From contig CAWBVG010000047.1 in the NCBI GenBank assembly GCA_963792175.1, forward strand, positions 1 to 64,000: a DNA stretch of 64,000 nucleotides. Reading direction: 5' to 3'. Made by a program: the position numbers and the translations under genes. This DNA comes from CAWBVG01 sp963792175. Lineage in GTDB: Bacteria > Acidobacteriota > Vicinamibacteria > Vicinamibacterales > CAVVIG01. The notes beneath the pieces were generated by a model, which saw nothing but the letters and a program-made list of their open reading frames with translations, was not told the DNA's origin and ran no database searches. Numbering within the stretch: the first letter of the stretch is position 1; each line of letters opens with the position of its first letter. Positions 1-9,303 of the stretch are shown in pieces.

Positions 1-26
1 TGTCACCCAGTCGGCAATTGCACATG

Positions 27-2300
27 TCAGGCCGCAGTTTGCCGTCTTTCGACAACCTCCGAACGTCCGCCAGAAGCAGGCGAGCTGTCCGTCGCGGCTC
101 GGCGGGTGAGGGGGAGAGTGAAGATCAACCTGGCGCCACCGGCCGAAGACTCCGCCCAGATCCGTCCGCCATGCGCCTCGACGATTCCTCTGGCGATATA
201 GAGCCCCAGCCCCGCTCCGGCCTGGCTCGCCGGCCGGGCCTGCCAATAGCGCTCGAACACATGCGGAAGGTGATCGGCGGCGATGCCGGGTCCGGTGTCG
301 ATGACCGTGATCATCAACTCATCGCCGTGCGGCGCCGCACGGAGGGTGATGGTGCCGCCTTCGGGCGTGAACTTGACCGCGTTGCCGAGGAGGTTCGAGA
401 GCACGCGGAAGATCCGCTCGGGGTCAGCTTCCAGCCTCGGTAAATCAATCAAGTCCACCGCAAGGGTAATCCGCTTGGGCTCTGCCAGAGGCAAAGCGGC
501 CAGCAGCGCCTCGTCCAGCAAGACACGGCTCTCGACTGATTGGAGGTGCAACGTGAAGCGTTGCGTTTCGATCCTCGCCAAATCCAGAAGATCTTCGACC
601 AGCGCCTTCATGTGAGTGGCCGATCTCCCGATGCGCTCCGCGCCCACACGCAACAGGTGCAAGTTCTCCTCGCTGCCTACAGATGCCCGCTTCAACATCG
701 ACTCAGCTTGCATCAGGATGGCCGACAGCGGGTTCTTGAGGTCGTGCGACACGACGGCGATCAGGTCATCCCGCGCCCGCACCGCGCGCTGCTCGCTCAG
801 GAGCCGCCGCTCGAGGTCGACTTCAATGGCGCGCCGCCGCAGCTCGTCTGCGGCCTCGAGATCGCTCGCCGTCCACGGATGCGAGTGGAATCTCACCTCC
901 TCTCGCCAAACCGCAAACGAACGGCGTGGGCGCAGGCGCTCGGCGACATCGGCTGCGACAGGCTTGGTTGGATCGCCGCCCCAGTTCACCGTCTTGATGA
1001 TCTCTGGCCGGAACCACAGGAGTCGCCTCCGGGGAGAGCCGGGCAGAGCGAACGTGAGCAACCCGCTGGCGACGTCGCTGGCCGAAAGCGCCGGAGGAAA
1101 CAGGGCGCCTAGCGACTCGGTTGAGAACGGTCTGGATGCTTCTCTCTCCTCGACCCATGCGGCGATCTCCTGGATGAGCGGAGGCGGCGGTGTACGGCCG
1201 CACGTCACAGGTTCCTCGGCACTCACCCACGCGGCTCCCTCGGCACCCACGAGCCCCATCAGCTTCTCCGAGTCGGCGAGCAGGACCGCCAGTACGCTCT
1301 CTTCCGCGACGCTCTCGCTCATCGCATCAGCCAGCGCATCCTCGGCCGCACGACGCGAGGCGCGTAACGCGAGCAGTTCCCGGTCCTCGAGCGCGTCGAT
1401 CTGCAGCGAGATCAGGCGGCCGAGAAACTCGCACGCCGCTCGCATCTGGTGAGAAACGCGCCGCGGGCCGGTGTGGTTCAGGCAACTGACGAGCCCCCAC
1501 AGGCGGTCGCGAAGGATGATGGATATGCTCATCGACGCGCGGACCCCCATGTTCGCCATGTATTCGAGGTGGATGGGTGAGACGCTCCGCAGCACCGAAA
1601 AGCTAAGATCTAGTGGGCCGCCCGTGTCCGCGCGTTCGGTCGGGACGATCCGCGCTGGCGTGGCGCGGGCATCGAAGATGAGCCGCAACCAGTTCTTGAC
1701 GTACAGCTGACGCGCTTGGGCAGGAATGTCAGAGGCCGGATAGTGCAGTCCCAGATACGGCTCGAGCGCTGGTTCTTTCGCCTCGGCGTCCACCGAGCCG
1801 TGCCCGTCCTCGTGGAACCGATAGAACATGACGCGTTCGAACCCGGTCACTCGCTGCATTTGCTGAACGACGACGTCGGCCAACTCCGCCAGCGTGCTCA
1901 CGCGCTGGATCCGCATCAACGCCAGCCGGAACGGGTGGTGCACCGGCGTCCCCGACAGAGCCTCTGAATTCGGCTCAAGCTCGAGAATCGTTGCACCGTC
2001 GTGGCGGTGGACGATCCCGTCGAATCGCTTCCCGTGCGCTTTGATGTGAAACGGGTTCGTCTCGTACCAGCGTTCCTCTTGCAGCGCGTCCCGCACCTCG
2101 TCGGCCGATGAGGGGTCAATCACCCTGGAGAGTGGCTGACCCAAGACGTCTTCGACGCCCAGCGGGAAATGATCGCCTACATTCTCGCTGACCTGCGCGA
2201 CGGTCAGCGCCGGCTCCGTCAGCACCAACAGCACGCCATAGGGCTGGATCGTCCCCGGGATGTGGATGGGCTCGCGGTCACAGTCGGTCAGATCGACCAT
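27..2300 (-). CDS. bphP: Bacteriophytochrome sensor histidine kinase
   Basis: Red/far-red light sensor kinase of 757 residues, close to the usual bacteriophytochrome length. The N-terminal PAS region carries Cys7 (MVDLTDCDREP), the residue that binds biliverdin in this family. It is followed by a GAF domain with PASDIP, a PHY domain whose tongue has the PRRSF motif near WGGDP, a HisKA domain with the H-box VVSHDLKNP (His519), and an HATPase with N box NLLGNAVKF and G boxes DTGPGIA and GAGLGLYIARG. The ATG at 2300 is chosen because it places the conserved Cys at the very N-terminus; the open frame runs further upstream only through the heme oxygenase gene. It overlaps bphO by 13 bases, so the two are co-transcribed and probably translationally coupled. 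No response regulator gene is next to it in the window. The gene ends 26 bases from the window edge. Confidence 0.95.
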   Translation of the reverse strand: MVDLTDCDREPIHIPGTIQPYGVLLVLTEPALTVAQVSENVGDHFPLGVEDVLGQPLSRVIDPSSADEVRDALQEERWYETNPFHIKAHGKRFDGIVHRHDGATILELEPNSEALSGTPVHHPFRLALMRIQRVSTLAELADVVVQQMQRVTGFERVMFYRFHEDGHGSVDAEAKEPALEPYLGLHYPASDIPAQARQLYVKNWLRLIFDARATPARIVPTERADTGGPLDLSFSVLRSVSPIHLEYMANMGVRASMSISIILRDRLWGLVSCLNHTGPRRVSHQMRAACEFLGRLISLQIDALEDRELLALRASRRAAEDALADAMSESVAEESVLAVLLADSEKLMGLVGAEGAAWVSAEEPVTCGRTPPPPLIQEIAAWVEEREASRPFSTESLGALFPPALSASDVASGLLTFALPGSPRRRLLWFRPEIIKTVNWGGDPTKPVAADVAERLRPRRSFAVWREEVRFHSHPWTASDLEAADELRRRAIEVDLERRLLSEQRAVRARDDLIAVVSHDLKNPLSAILMQAESMLKRASVGSEENLHLLRVGAERIGRSATHMKALVEDLLDLARIETQRFTLHLQSVESRVLLDEALLAALPLAEPKRITLAVDLIDLPRLEADPERIFRVLSNLLGNAVKFTPEGGTITLRAAPHGDELMITVIDTGPGIAADHLPHVFERYWQARPASQAGAGLGLYIARGIVEAHGGRIWAESSAGGARLIFTLPLTRRAATDSSPASGGRSEVVERRQTAA

Positions 2301-2947
2301 GGCGATTCCCCCTGCGAAGCTCCCTGCTGTTCCACCCATCGTGCGAGTGTCGAAAAGGTCGCGCACGCCGACGCGGCGACCTCCTCGCTTCGCGCGCCTG
2401 CGCACACCAACGCATCGAGCCAGGTGAGCACGAGGATCCACCTCGCCGAGGTCGCTTCTGCGTCGCCGACGAAGAACGATGCGCCGCTGTCTTTGTCCAC
2501 ACCGAGCCGTTGACGCAGCGTCGGGGCGATGATCTGTCCTCCAAGACAGGCGCCCTCTAGCACGTACAGGCAGCCCGCCAGATCCTCGGGGCACGACAGC
2601 CGCGGCAGGTTGGTGCATCGAGGCAACTCGGCGAGCTCGCGCCGAGACAAGCCCAACGCCAGGAGATCGCTTTCGATCAGCTCGGAGCGCGCACGCAGCG
2701 GAAAGCCGAGCGGGGGGCTCACAGCCGTCAGCCGCAACAAGCTGGCTTCGACCGGAGCGTAGAACCCATGGAAGATTTGCAGCACTTGAACGTAGCGGTG
2801 GATCGAGAACTCGGGTTCGAAAAACCCCAACTTCGCCTCGAGACGCTGATGCAGTCCAGCCGTTTCGCGCTTCAATTGTTGATGCAGCCGCGAAGCCCCG
2901 TCGCGCCGCCCAGCCGTGTTCGAACCGAAATGACCCGGCGACGACAT
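2288..2947 (-). CDS. bphO: Biliverdin-producing heme oxygenase
   Basis: Predicted 219-residue cytoplasmic heme oxygenase that opens heme to biliverdin, the chromophore of the kinase encoded directly downstream. The likely proximal heme ligand is the His in the N-terminal TAGLHQRLEAKLG helix, matching the TxxLHxxL pattern of bacterial heme oxygenases; the YVLEGACLGGQ stretch matches the conserved YVxEGsxLGG distal-helix region. The ATG at 2947 is preferred over the upstream start at 3025 because it has a strong AGGAGAGGAGG ribosome site about 7 bases upstream. The end of the gene overlaps the bphP start by 13 bases. The pairing of oxygenase and phytochrome is the classical arrangement and supports both calls. 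Confidence 0.93.
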   Translation of the reverse strand: MSSPGHFGSNTAGRRDGASRLHQQLKRETAGLHQRLEAKLGFFEPEFSIHRYVQVLQIFHGFYAPVEASLLRLTAVSPPLGFPLRARSELIESDLLALGLSRRELAELPRCTNLPRLSCPEDLAGCLYVLEGACLGGQIIAPTLRQRLGVDKDSGASFFVGDAEATSARWILVLTWLDALVCAGARSEEVAASACATFSTLARWVEQQGASQGESPWSI

Positions 2948-3269
2948 GTGGGCCTCCTCTCCTGTGACGAGATCCCACTCCGATGAGAGCAAGATAGGTG
3001 ACCTCGTCCGTCGATAGCCGGACACAGCACCAGATGACTTGGTCAGCGCCCGGCTGCGTGAGCGCGCTTGTCCTTTCGGCAGGTTGAAAAATGGCTGAGG
3101 AGCGAGAACTCGGCCGCTGCAGCCAGGACGTCCTGATGACGCGAGTCAGAAGCCTGAGCCGTGTGCGAATGTGTGCGAATAAAGTCGTCGCTGGCGTTCG
3201 CTGCGGCACGCGCCTGCCGAACGTTCGTCAGCAGGATACTCGTCAGTCTGATGCGCCACAGCAAATTGA

Positions 3270-3327
3270 CCAGCTTGAGGGCTGGCGGGGCAACCCCGTG
3301 GAGGTTCGAATCCTCTCTTCCAAGCCA
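3270..3327 (+). pseudogene. 3' half of a class II (Leu-like) tRNA
   Basis: The segment folds as the 3' half of a tRNA with a long variable arm. It has an anticodon-like stem ccagc/gctgg around a 6-base loop ttgagg, a variable arm cgggg-caa-ccccg, a perfect T arm ggagg-ttcgaat-cctct, a 7-base acceptor 3' strand, a G discriminator and an encoded CCA. The loop resembles tRNA-Leu(GAG) but is one base short. No matching 5' acceptor strand (ttggaag) or D arm lies upstream, so this is not a working tRNA. With the integrase remnant next to it, it reads as an attachment-site copy of a tRNA 3' end. Confidence 0.65.
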
Positions 3328-3356
3328 ACCTTCGCCTGCGCTTGGCCTCGAACTTT

Positions 3357-3452
3357 CTAGCGACCGTGCAGCAGCCCGCCGAGCAGCGACGGAGCGTCGC
3401 GCTGCATCTCCGGCAGGACCTGCGCGTAGGTGTCAAGCGTCATGATGGGGCC
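3357..3452 (-). pseudogene. Tyrosine recombinase (integrase) C-terminal remnant
   Basis: About 30 codons ending at 3357 read MTLDTYAQVLPEMQRD followed by a short hydrophobic tail. This matches the extreme C-terminus of phage-type tyrosine recombinases, whose catalytic Tyr lies in a TxxxYxHVLP-like motif. Nothing upstream in the same frame resembles the catalytic R..H..R part, so only the tail remains. It lies 30 bases from the tRNA 3' half and points toward it, the normal geometry of an int gene beside its attachment site. Inferred to be the scar of an integrated element that has largely decayed or was excised. Confidence 0.6.
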
Positions 3453-3535
3453 AGCGAATTTGTAATCACGTAAACCAATCTGTCTGGCTGCCCTCGTCTG
3501 TTGGCGCGTCCCCTTGTGAAATCCGTTGGCGTTTA

Positions 3536-3946
3536 TTGGTCTCTCAATTGCTCGCGCAAACCGACGTGGAAGGCGCAAAGCGAATCGTTCTTGGCTTGGC
3601 CTTGGTGTGCATTCTGTTGGCGCTCGCCGGGAAACTCGTGAGTTTCGGGAGCCTGATCGTTCAGGGGGCTCGGTCGCAACCGGCGATCAGCGTCGCAGGT
3701 CTTGAATCTCGATTGAAAGAGCAGAATGTGTTTGGGCGTGTGGGGGATGCCCAGACAAAGCTGGCGTGCGAGCAGGCGCCTGCACCGTGGGATTTCGTGT
3801 GCAGCTTCGAGCCGACGCCTCAGACATCTACAACCCGCGTGAAATTCGGAGTTCGTGTCAGCAGCAGCGGGACCATCGTCGAACTGTCAGCTCTCATTCC
3901 AGCGGAGGCAGACCTTCCTGCGCCGGTAAAGGGTTACCTGGGGTGA
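3536..3946 (+). CDS. Hypothetical single-pass membrane protein
   Basis: A 136-residue open frame with one N-terminal membrane segment (IVLGLALVCILLALAGKLV) followed by a soluble extracytoplasmic part of about 100 residues. That part contains two cysteines (ACEQ and FVCSFEP) that could form a disulfide. No family is recognised. The start is a TTG at 3536 without a clear ribosome site; another TTG at 3548 is possible. The gene follows the tRNA/integrase scar and may belong to the former element. Coding status is supported by the coherent membrane segment and codon pattern, not by homology. Confidence 0.5.
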   Translation: MVSQLLAQTDVEGAKRIVLGLALVCILLALAGKLVSFGSLIVQGARSQPAISVAGLESRLKEQNVFGRVGDAQTKLACEQAPAPWDFVCSFEPTPQTSTTRVKFGVRVSSSGTIVELSALIPAEADLPAPVKGYLG

Positions 3947-4157
3947 GCTGGCGAAACGAGTCGTTCCGACAAGTTCACCGATTGAACGCTTTTGCTTGTC
4001 CATAGCGCCTGCTTGATCCGGACATCCAGCTGCGCGCTCCCCGTTTTGATAAAACTGTGCCGCTGGGTGAGCGAAAGGCCAGAGGTCGCCCGGCTGCGAG
4101 CCGAATGGTCGACGGGGACTGCACTGGTAGTAGGATGCGTCCTCTCTCGATAAGGAG

Positions 4158-4535
4158 GTGTCGCGTGCGCGATCTGGACTCGTGGCAGTGGTCGGATTCT
4201 CGGTCGTCGCAATCGGCACGGCGGGTTGTGGCTGCACGTATCAGACCAGCGGCACACAACCGAGCACATTCGGACCAAACGGCGGTAGCGGCACCTTCAC
4301 CGTCACCACCAACAAACCTGGTTGCAAATGGAACGCGGACGAAGACAGCCACGCCGAAGACTGGGTCAAGGTCTCCGGAGGCACGGTCACCGAATCGGGA
4401 TCGATGAACTTCACCGTCTTGTCCGCGCAGCAGCAGCCGAACGTCCCGCTGCCCCGTTCCGGCAACATTCAGATCTTCGAAGACGGCAGCAACAGCACAG
4501 CCAAGGCGGTGGTCAAGGTGTCTCAGAACCCGTAG
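4158..4535 (+). CDS. Lipoprotein with BACON-like beta domain
   Basis: A 125-residue secreted protein. The N-terminus has a hydrophobic signal ending in a lipobox-like GTAGC, predicting a lipid-anchored Cys. The rest has the pattern of BACON-type all-beta domains: a GGSGTFTVTT strand, a C-x-W (GCKWNA) strand, a WVKVSGG turn and a final PRSGNIQI strand. Such domains mediate binding or spacing at the cell surface; the ligand here is unknown. The start is uncertain. GTG at 4158 directly follows a good AAGGAG and leaves almost no spacing, while GTG at 4182 leaves about 25 bases. The gene is isolated between two other small exported proteins. Confidence 0.6.
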   Translation: MSRARSGLVAVVGFSVVAIGTAGCGCTYQTSGTQPSTFGPNGGSGTFTVTTNKPGCKWNADEDSHAEDWVKVSGGTVTESGSMNFTVLSAQQQPNVPLPRSGNIQIFEDGSNSTAKAVVKVSQNP

Positions 4536-4651
4536 CGGGAACCAACAACGTTCACCGGAAACGCAAACGGTCCCACTACCGTCTACGGCACGCAGGGTTA
4601 GAGATGCGGGTGCGGCGTTAGCCAGTACGTAGCGACGTTCGAGAACAAGGA

Positions 4652-5747
4652 GTGGCATTTACGTCTGGCAGGCGTCCACTTTCATCGCAACATTCAAGCG
4701 GCAACTCTCCGTTGGACGGAGCCCGCTCGATCATCGAAAACGCCGAACAGGCGGCTGCGGCCGGCGACTACGCCTCCGCCGAGGAGCTCTTGCTCGAGGC
4801 GGCCGGCCTTCAGGAGCAGACGCTTGGCCCGAACCATCCAGACCTCGCCAACACGCTGAACAACCTCGGCGTCGTCTGCGAGATCACAGACAATCCGATC
4901 GACGCGGAGCACTACTTCCGCCGGGCGTACACCATCGCGACCGCGACGCTGGCGCCGGACCATCCGTTCGTCGCCACGAGTCGCAAAAACCTTCACGATT
5001 TCTGCGCGGCCCGCGGGCGGCCGGCGGAGTTGCCGCCGTCACCACCGGGCGTTGCAGCCTGGCTGGATGCGCCCGCGCCTGCAGCGCCACTGCGCGAGTC
5101 GTCGCGGTCAGCGAACACGCAGGACGTGTTGCCGATCCCTCGGAAGACATTCCCACGCCCGCTCGCTCTTGGCACGTTGAGCGGGGCTGCCCTGCTGATC
5201 GCGATTCTTACGATGGGCCCACCCATGGAGCGGTCCGGTTGAGGAGACCAAATCGGCGCCGGCGACCGCGATCGCTCCAGCGCGCCAGACTCCGGCCCCG
5301 AGGCCAACGGCTCCGCCGGCCGAGCCGCTCGCGCAACCGCAACGCACCCCGAAGCCCACTCAGCCCACTCGAGACGAGGCAGACGCGATTGGCACCAGGC
5401 CAAGTAGGCCCGCAAGCCCGGAGGTGATGCCAACGGTGGCTACGGCGCAGCTCTGCACCGCCCTCAGGGACTGGCGATGCAAGGCTGCGGACAGCCAGGT
5501 TCCGCCCGGGCCGATGTTCTTCTACACGCAGATAAAATCCGCAACCGCCACCACGATTGAGCACCGCTGGTATCAGGGCAATCGCATCCGCCGGGTGGTG
5601 CAGCTCCGCATCGAGGCCAGTCCCGGCACCGGTTACCGCACGTACAGCCGCAACACCATCAGCAGTGAGCGCGCCGGCGACTGGCGAGTCGAGCTGCGGA
5701 GCGCGGATGGCACCATGCTCCACGAAGAGCGCTTCACAGTCCGGTAG
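4652..5747 (+). CDS. TPR protein with C-terminal DUF2914 (frameshifted)
   Basis: One gene read in two frames. The first part (4652-5242) has two TPR units of the kinesin-light-chain type (LGPNHPDLANTLNNLG, YFRRAYTIA), a proline-rich stretch and a membrane segment (LGTLSGAALLIAILT). It then meets a TGA at 5240. In the next frame the sequence continues without a stop as a Pro/Ala-rich linker (EETKSAPATAIAPA) and then a DUF2914 domain with VPPGPMFFYTQI, HRWYQGNRI and the terminal DWRVELRSADG. TPR, membrane anchor and DUF2914 are known to occur in one chain, so a single extra base near 5200-5240 is the simplest explanation. The function of DUF2914 proteins is not established. The GTG start at 4652 sits very close to its AAGGAG, so the true start may be slightly downstream. 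Confidence 0.65.
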
Positions 5748-5995
5748 CCAAAGGTGCGAAGACACACTCCGCGACCACACCATGGCGGCGAGAAATCCTC
5801 GCTAAAACGATCCGATCACCGCACCCTTCTATAACTTCGGCAAAGGCAGTCAAGCGCTCTATCGTCAGCCCCAGGGCGAGAAGCAGATGGCAGTTTCCGT
5901 GCGTTGCGTCAGGGGTTAACCGCTCAGACGCGACTCGTGACCTGTCCTGTCACAGTCGACCACTAACGTGCGTCTAAGAAGGTGGGCCTGGGCGA

Positions 5996-6163
5996 ATGGA
6001 CATTCTCAGCAACAGCGCGCGCAAGCTGCTTCGGGATAGCAAGCTCCGAGACAAGATCGACGAACTGCTGCGAGAAGGCGAAACGTGCGTCACGTTGTTG
6101 TTGACGACGACGAGTCGCACCCTTCTGATGGTGCGGCGCGCGCGTCGAAACAAATCATCGTGA
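5996..6163 (+). CDS. Small hypothetical protein
   Basis: A 55-codon frame starting MDILSNSARKLLRD and ending in an Arg-rich tail (MVRRARRNKSS). It is predicted to be helical and basic. The codon pattern is reasonable and it fills part of an otherwise empty 440-base gap, but no family is recognised and no strong ribosome site precedes it. Low confidence. Confidence 0.3.
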   Translation: MDILSNSARKLLRDSKLRDKIDELLREGETCVTLLLTTTSRTLLMVRRARRNKSS

Positions 6164-6189
6164 GACGGCTGGTCGCATAGACCGTCGGG

Positions 6190-6978
6190 GTGAATCTCGC
6201 CCTTCCCGCTCTCGTAATCCTTCTAGGACTCCTGCCTGGAATCGCGTGCTTTTACGGCTATTTTGCCGGGCGTTTTGACAAGCGCATCGCTGGACTGTCT
6301 GGTGTTGAAGAACTGGCGCTGTACGTTATTTTCGCCATCCCGCTGAACGCCGTTGCGTTGGTGGTCTGCCGACATTTTGGGCTGTCGTTCCAGTTTGCGT
6401 TAGCGATGCGCTTTCTGGCGGGTAGCCTGAGCGACACGGGGATCGAGGCGGCGGCGTCTGCGCTTCAAAGGTCTGCGGTCACGACATCGTGGACGTATCT
6501 TGCCATCCTGTTCTGCAGTTATGTGTGGGGAGCGATCTGGCGCCGGATCATATGGACATGTCGCCTTGACATCCACGTTCCCCTGCTTCGATTGAAACAC
6601 TCATGGTTCTACATTCTGCAAGGGCGCTTGCCGCGGTTACCGCGGGGGGTGTTGGCCTATGTCGACGTGCTCACGGAACATCCCGGTGAGGCACCGGAGC
6701 GCTCGCGCCTCTTTAGAGGCCTGGTCGTAGACTTCGAAATTTCATCAGTCGGCGGAATCGACTCGCTCACGCTGCGCGACAGCACGAGAGGGAAGGGTCG
6801 TGGGTCCGAATTCGAATGGGTGAGTATCCCCAGCAGCCGCCTGATCATCGTGGGATCCACAATTCACTCGATCAACATGACGTATGTTGCGATTGAAGAA
6901 CCAGAACTCCGAGGGAGGGCCAGGTTTCACCAGCGGTTGCGGATATTCGCGCGAAGGTTCTTTCTGGAAGAACCCTAG
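6190..6978 (+). CDS. Hypothetical membrane protein
   Basis: A 262-residue protein with three or more membrane segments in the N-terminal half: residues about 3-25, 40-60 and 97-115. A cytoplasmic C-terminal half follows, containing the segment LKHSWFYILQGRLPRLPRG and a beta-rich region. The arrangement, three helices followed by a soluble module with a WFYILQGR-like motif, recalls uncharacterised DUF6338-type proteins, but I cannot confirm that. The start is the GTG at 6190. Base composition is slightly lower in GC than the rest of the window, in line with the accessory character of the 3.2-7.7 kb stretch. Confidence 0.6.
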   Translation: MNLALPALVILLGLLPGIACFYGYFAGRFDKRIAGLSGVEELALYVIFAIPLNAVALVVCRHFGLSFQFALAMRFLAGSLSDTGIEAAASALQRSAVTTSWTYLAILFCSYVWGAIWRRIIWTCRLDIHVPLLRLKHSWFYILQGRLPRLPRGVLAYVDVLTEHPGEAPERSRLFRGLVVDFEISSVGGIDSLTLRDSTRGKGRGSEFEWVSIPSSRLIIVGSTIHSINMTYVAIEEPELRGRARFHQRLRIFARRFFLEEP

Positions 6979-7036
6979 AGGGAGATAAATAGTCCGGCCC
7001 GTCGCGGAATCAACGGACCGGAGTTGAAGCTCGTGA

Positions 7037-7639
7037 TTACCCGCGTGAACGCCGATTCCGCCAACGTCGCGCGCCCACGCCGATGATCCCTGTGCCCAGG
7101 AGCAGCATCGAAGCCGGCTCTGGCACCGCGTCGATATCCGACTGGACCTGGACCGTGAGGTTGCTGGGAAAGGCAAAGCCGGAGGCGGTCGCGGACGCAG
7201 CTAACAGGGCTGTTATGTCCTGGACGCCGCCGGTCTCCTGCAGGAACATAGGCGTAACTCCAATCGGCAGCGCCGGCAGACCTCCAGGATCGGCATCCGA
7301 CCGCCAATGGGCCGCAATGGTCTCCGTTCCAAAGCCGCCGGGACCGCTGTAGACGAGTTCGAGCCAATCACTGTTCCCGCCGCCGGCCTCGGTCAACACG
7401 ACGAGGGCACTTCCGGTCGCCGTCGAATTCGCGAGAAACGCGCCGCTTCCTTCTGCAAACTCAAGCGCGCTGGCAGTAGCAACGAAGGCCGCCACGTCAA
7501 ATTGGCTTCCCGTAAGGACACCGAGCTCCTGGGCCGTCTCTGTAGCCGTGATATTGGCCGCCTGCGCAGTGCCCGCCCAAACGAAGCAAGCCAACACGAC
7601 TCCCGCACCGACGATCGAACGTTTCATATCGATTGTCAT
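7037..7639 (-). CDS. PEP-CTERM sorting domain protein
   Basis: A 200-residue exported protein. A cleavable signal peptide (MKRSIVGAGVVLACFVWAGTA) is followed by a beta-rich body without Cys. The C-terminal tripartite signal is VPEPASMLLLGTGIIG followed by an Arg-rich tail, the hallmark of proteins sorted by exosortase and linked to exopolysaccharide production. The ATG at 7639 is preferred over the one at 7627 because GGAAGGGA lies at good spacing. No exosortase gene is present in the window. The ligand or role of the body is unknown. Confidence 0.88.
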   Translation of the reverse strand: MTIDMKRSIVGAGVVLACFVWAGTAQAANITATETAQELGVLTGSQFDVAAFVATASALEFAEGSGAFLANSTATGSALVVLTEAGGGNSDWLELVYSGPGGFGTETIAAHWRSDADPGGLPALPIGVTPMFLQETGGVQDITALLAASATASGFAFPSNLTVQVQSDIDAVPEPASMLLLGTGIIGVGARRWRNRRSRG

Positions 7640-8034
7640 TTGTCCCTTCCACTCACCAACACCCGGCTAGGACGGCGTGCGCGTTGGTCCTCAAGCGCCG
7701 ATGCAGTATTCCGATTCGGATAATCGAAATCCAGGTCAGCGACCGTTGTTTGCCTGAATCGTTGTCTTCGTCCCGCTCGATGTGCAAATCTGCGCAACGA
7801 ATGAGGAAGTGAATCGTCGTGCATTAGTTGCGCCAGCCCTGCTAGTGTCTCGCATTTACCGGTAAGACACTTTATTTGCGGTGACTTACGGCATTCTCAT
7901 TCGCTGAACTGAAACGTAAGAAAGCATTCCGGCCGGAGACTTCGGTCGGCCGGAGCGCGTCATGAGCAGCCTTCCCAATCACGAAAGACAATCGACGACG
8001 AAGGAACGAACCAGCCGGGCGGCCGCGGACCGCG
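7640..8034. other. Intergenic gap, one hairpin
   Basis: No gene is supported here. The stretch is AT-richer and probably holds the promoter of the PEP-CTERM gene. It contains a short perfect palindrome ttaccggtaa near 7857. It also contains an 8-bp stem tccggccg/cggccgga at 7928-7935 and 7947-7954, about 80 bases downstream of the lipoprotein gene that ends at 8035. This could be a terminator for that gene, but it lacks a T tract. Confidence 0.35.
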
Positions 8035-9303
8035 TTACCGGCGAGGGTTCGAAGGGAAGGCGTTCTTCAATTCGTCGAGGCCGACCTTGATCGTGGCCCT
8101 GGCGAGCCGATCGAGGTCCGCCTCCGCACCGACGAAGTGGAACGTACGGTGGACGTGTGTGTACTGTTGCGCGGGCGCCAGGCCGAGGGCGGGAGAAGAC
8201 GTCTCGAGCTCGAAGAACGGCCCGAGCGGCGCCTTGCCCGGCTCCGGCGGACCATCGTTATAGCTGTTGATCACATCGCCCTTGTAGGGCTCGCGCTGAA
8301 TCTCCCACATCGAATTGACGTAGCGCGGCGCGCCATCCTGCGGACGGGTGTACTGCACCAACGTCAGAACGTGTCCCGAGGCATCGTAACCGCCGGCCAT
8401 CTGCTGGGCCCGTAAAGGGGACAGTCCGATCTTGCTGCGATACTGGCCGTCCCCGCGGAAGAACACCGCCGAAGGCGAGATGACGAGCCGATCGGCGGGG
8501 ACTTTCCCGAAGTACGCGTCGTTGACGATGGGACCGCTGGTCGACTCGGGGCCTGGCGTAAAGGGCAGGACGATCGTCGTGTCCGCCGACGGATTGAACA
8601 TCCCGAGAATCCACACGGAGACGAGTCCGGCATCAGGTTTCCACTCGGCGTTTCCCGCGTTCGTCACCGTGTTGGATGATTCGAACGCCACCGTCCGCAC
8701 GGCACTGCCAGGAGACACGCCCAACAATCTCGCGACATCCGCGCTGGACAACAGACGAACCGTCCGGTCGACGTCGACGGTCATCTGCGTTCGCGAGTAG
8801 TTGACCAGCGTCATCGGTTTCCGGAAGCGCACCTCGGTCGCCGACTGGCCCGCGATGTCCCAGGTGTCCCAGTCGATCGGCCCCGGCACCTGCCAGTGAT
8901 CGAGGTCGAACGGATCGCCGGGCTTGAAGTAGAGGGCGAACTGACCGCCTTCAGGGCCCAGCCAGAACCGATCTTCGCCGCCGAAGACATTCATGTGCGG
9001 CTGCCGCTTGCCCGACGCGATCGCCGCCCGCCCGATCCATCCGAAACTCGGCGCGTCGCTGCCGCCGGTCGTGCTCGTCATGACGCGTCCCTGGTACGCC
9101 GGTGCAACGGCGACCTGCGCGGATCCGGATGGGTCGGCGAGCACGACAACCTGCGTGTGTTGTCGAAGAAAGGCGATGTCCGCGTCGAAGCCCGCCGTGC
9201 GCGCCGACGTCACCGGCTGGGTCCCGCGAGAACACGTGGCGGCCGCAAGGCCGATCAGTGCAACGATCGCCAACCGCTCTCCCCGTCCGGTCCGCACGCG
9301 CAT
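8035..9303 (-). CDS. Exported DUF6786-like lipoprotein
   Basis: A 422-residue protein with an N-terminal signal ending LAAATC, a plausible lipobox. The body is beta-rich with NVFGGEDRFWLGPEGGQF, FYFKPGDPF-like and HWQVPGPIDW segments, which I associate with the uncharacterised DUF6786 family; this is recalled rather than computed. The GG-x-D-R-W-LGPEGGQ pattern resembles sugar-mutarotase-like beta-sandwich proteins, so carbohydrate binding is possible but not shown. It is transcribed alone. The start at 9303 lacks an obvious ribosome site. Confidence 0.6.
   Translation of the reverse strand: MRVRTGRGERLAIVALIGLAAATCSRGTQPVTSARTAGFDADIAFLRQHTQVVVLADPSGSAQVAVAPAYQGRVMTSTTGGSDAPSFGWIGRAAIASGKRQPHMNVFGGEDRFWLGPEGGQFALYFKPGDPFDLDHWQVPGPIDWDTWDIAGQSATEVRFRKPMTLVNYSRTQMTVDVDRTVRLLSSADVARLLGVSPGSAVRTVAFESSNTVTNAGNAEWKPDAGLVSVWILGMFNPSADTTIVLPFTPGPESTSGPIVNDAYFGKVPADRLVISPSAVFFRGDGQYRSKIGLSPLRAQQMAGGYDASGHVLTLVQYTRPQDGAPRYVNSMWEIQREPYKGDVINSYNDGPPEPGKAPLGPFFELETSSPALGLAPAQQYTHVHRTFHFVGAEADLDRLARATIKVGLDELKNAFPSNPRR

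Noticed and set aside
11..3209. The 1060-residue frame running through bphP and upstream
   Set aside because: The first 303 codons overlap the well-supported heme oxygenase gene in another frame; the conserved Cys near the N-terminus fixes the kinase start at 2300.
3241..3327. A complete tRNA gene
   Set aside because: The T arm, variable arm and CCA are good, but no 5' acceptor strand complementary to cttccaa and no D arm lie upstream, and the anticodon loop has six bases.
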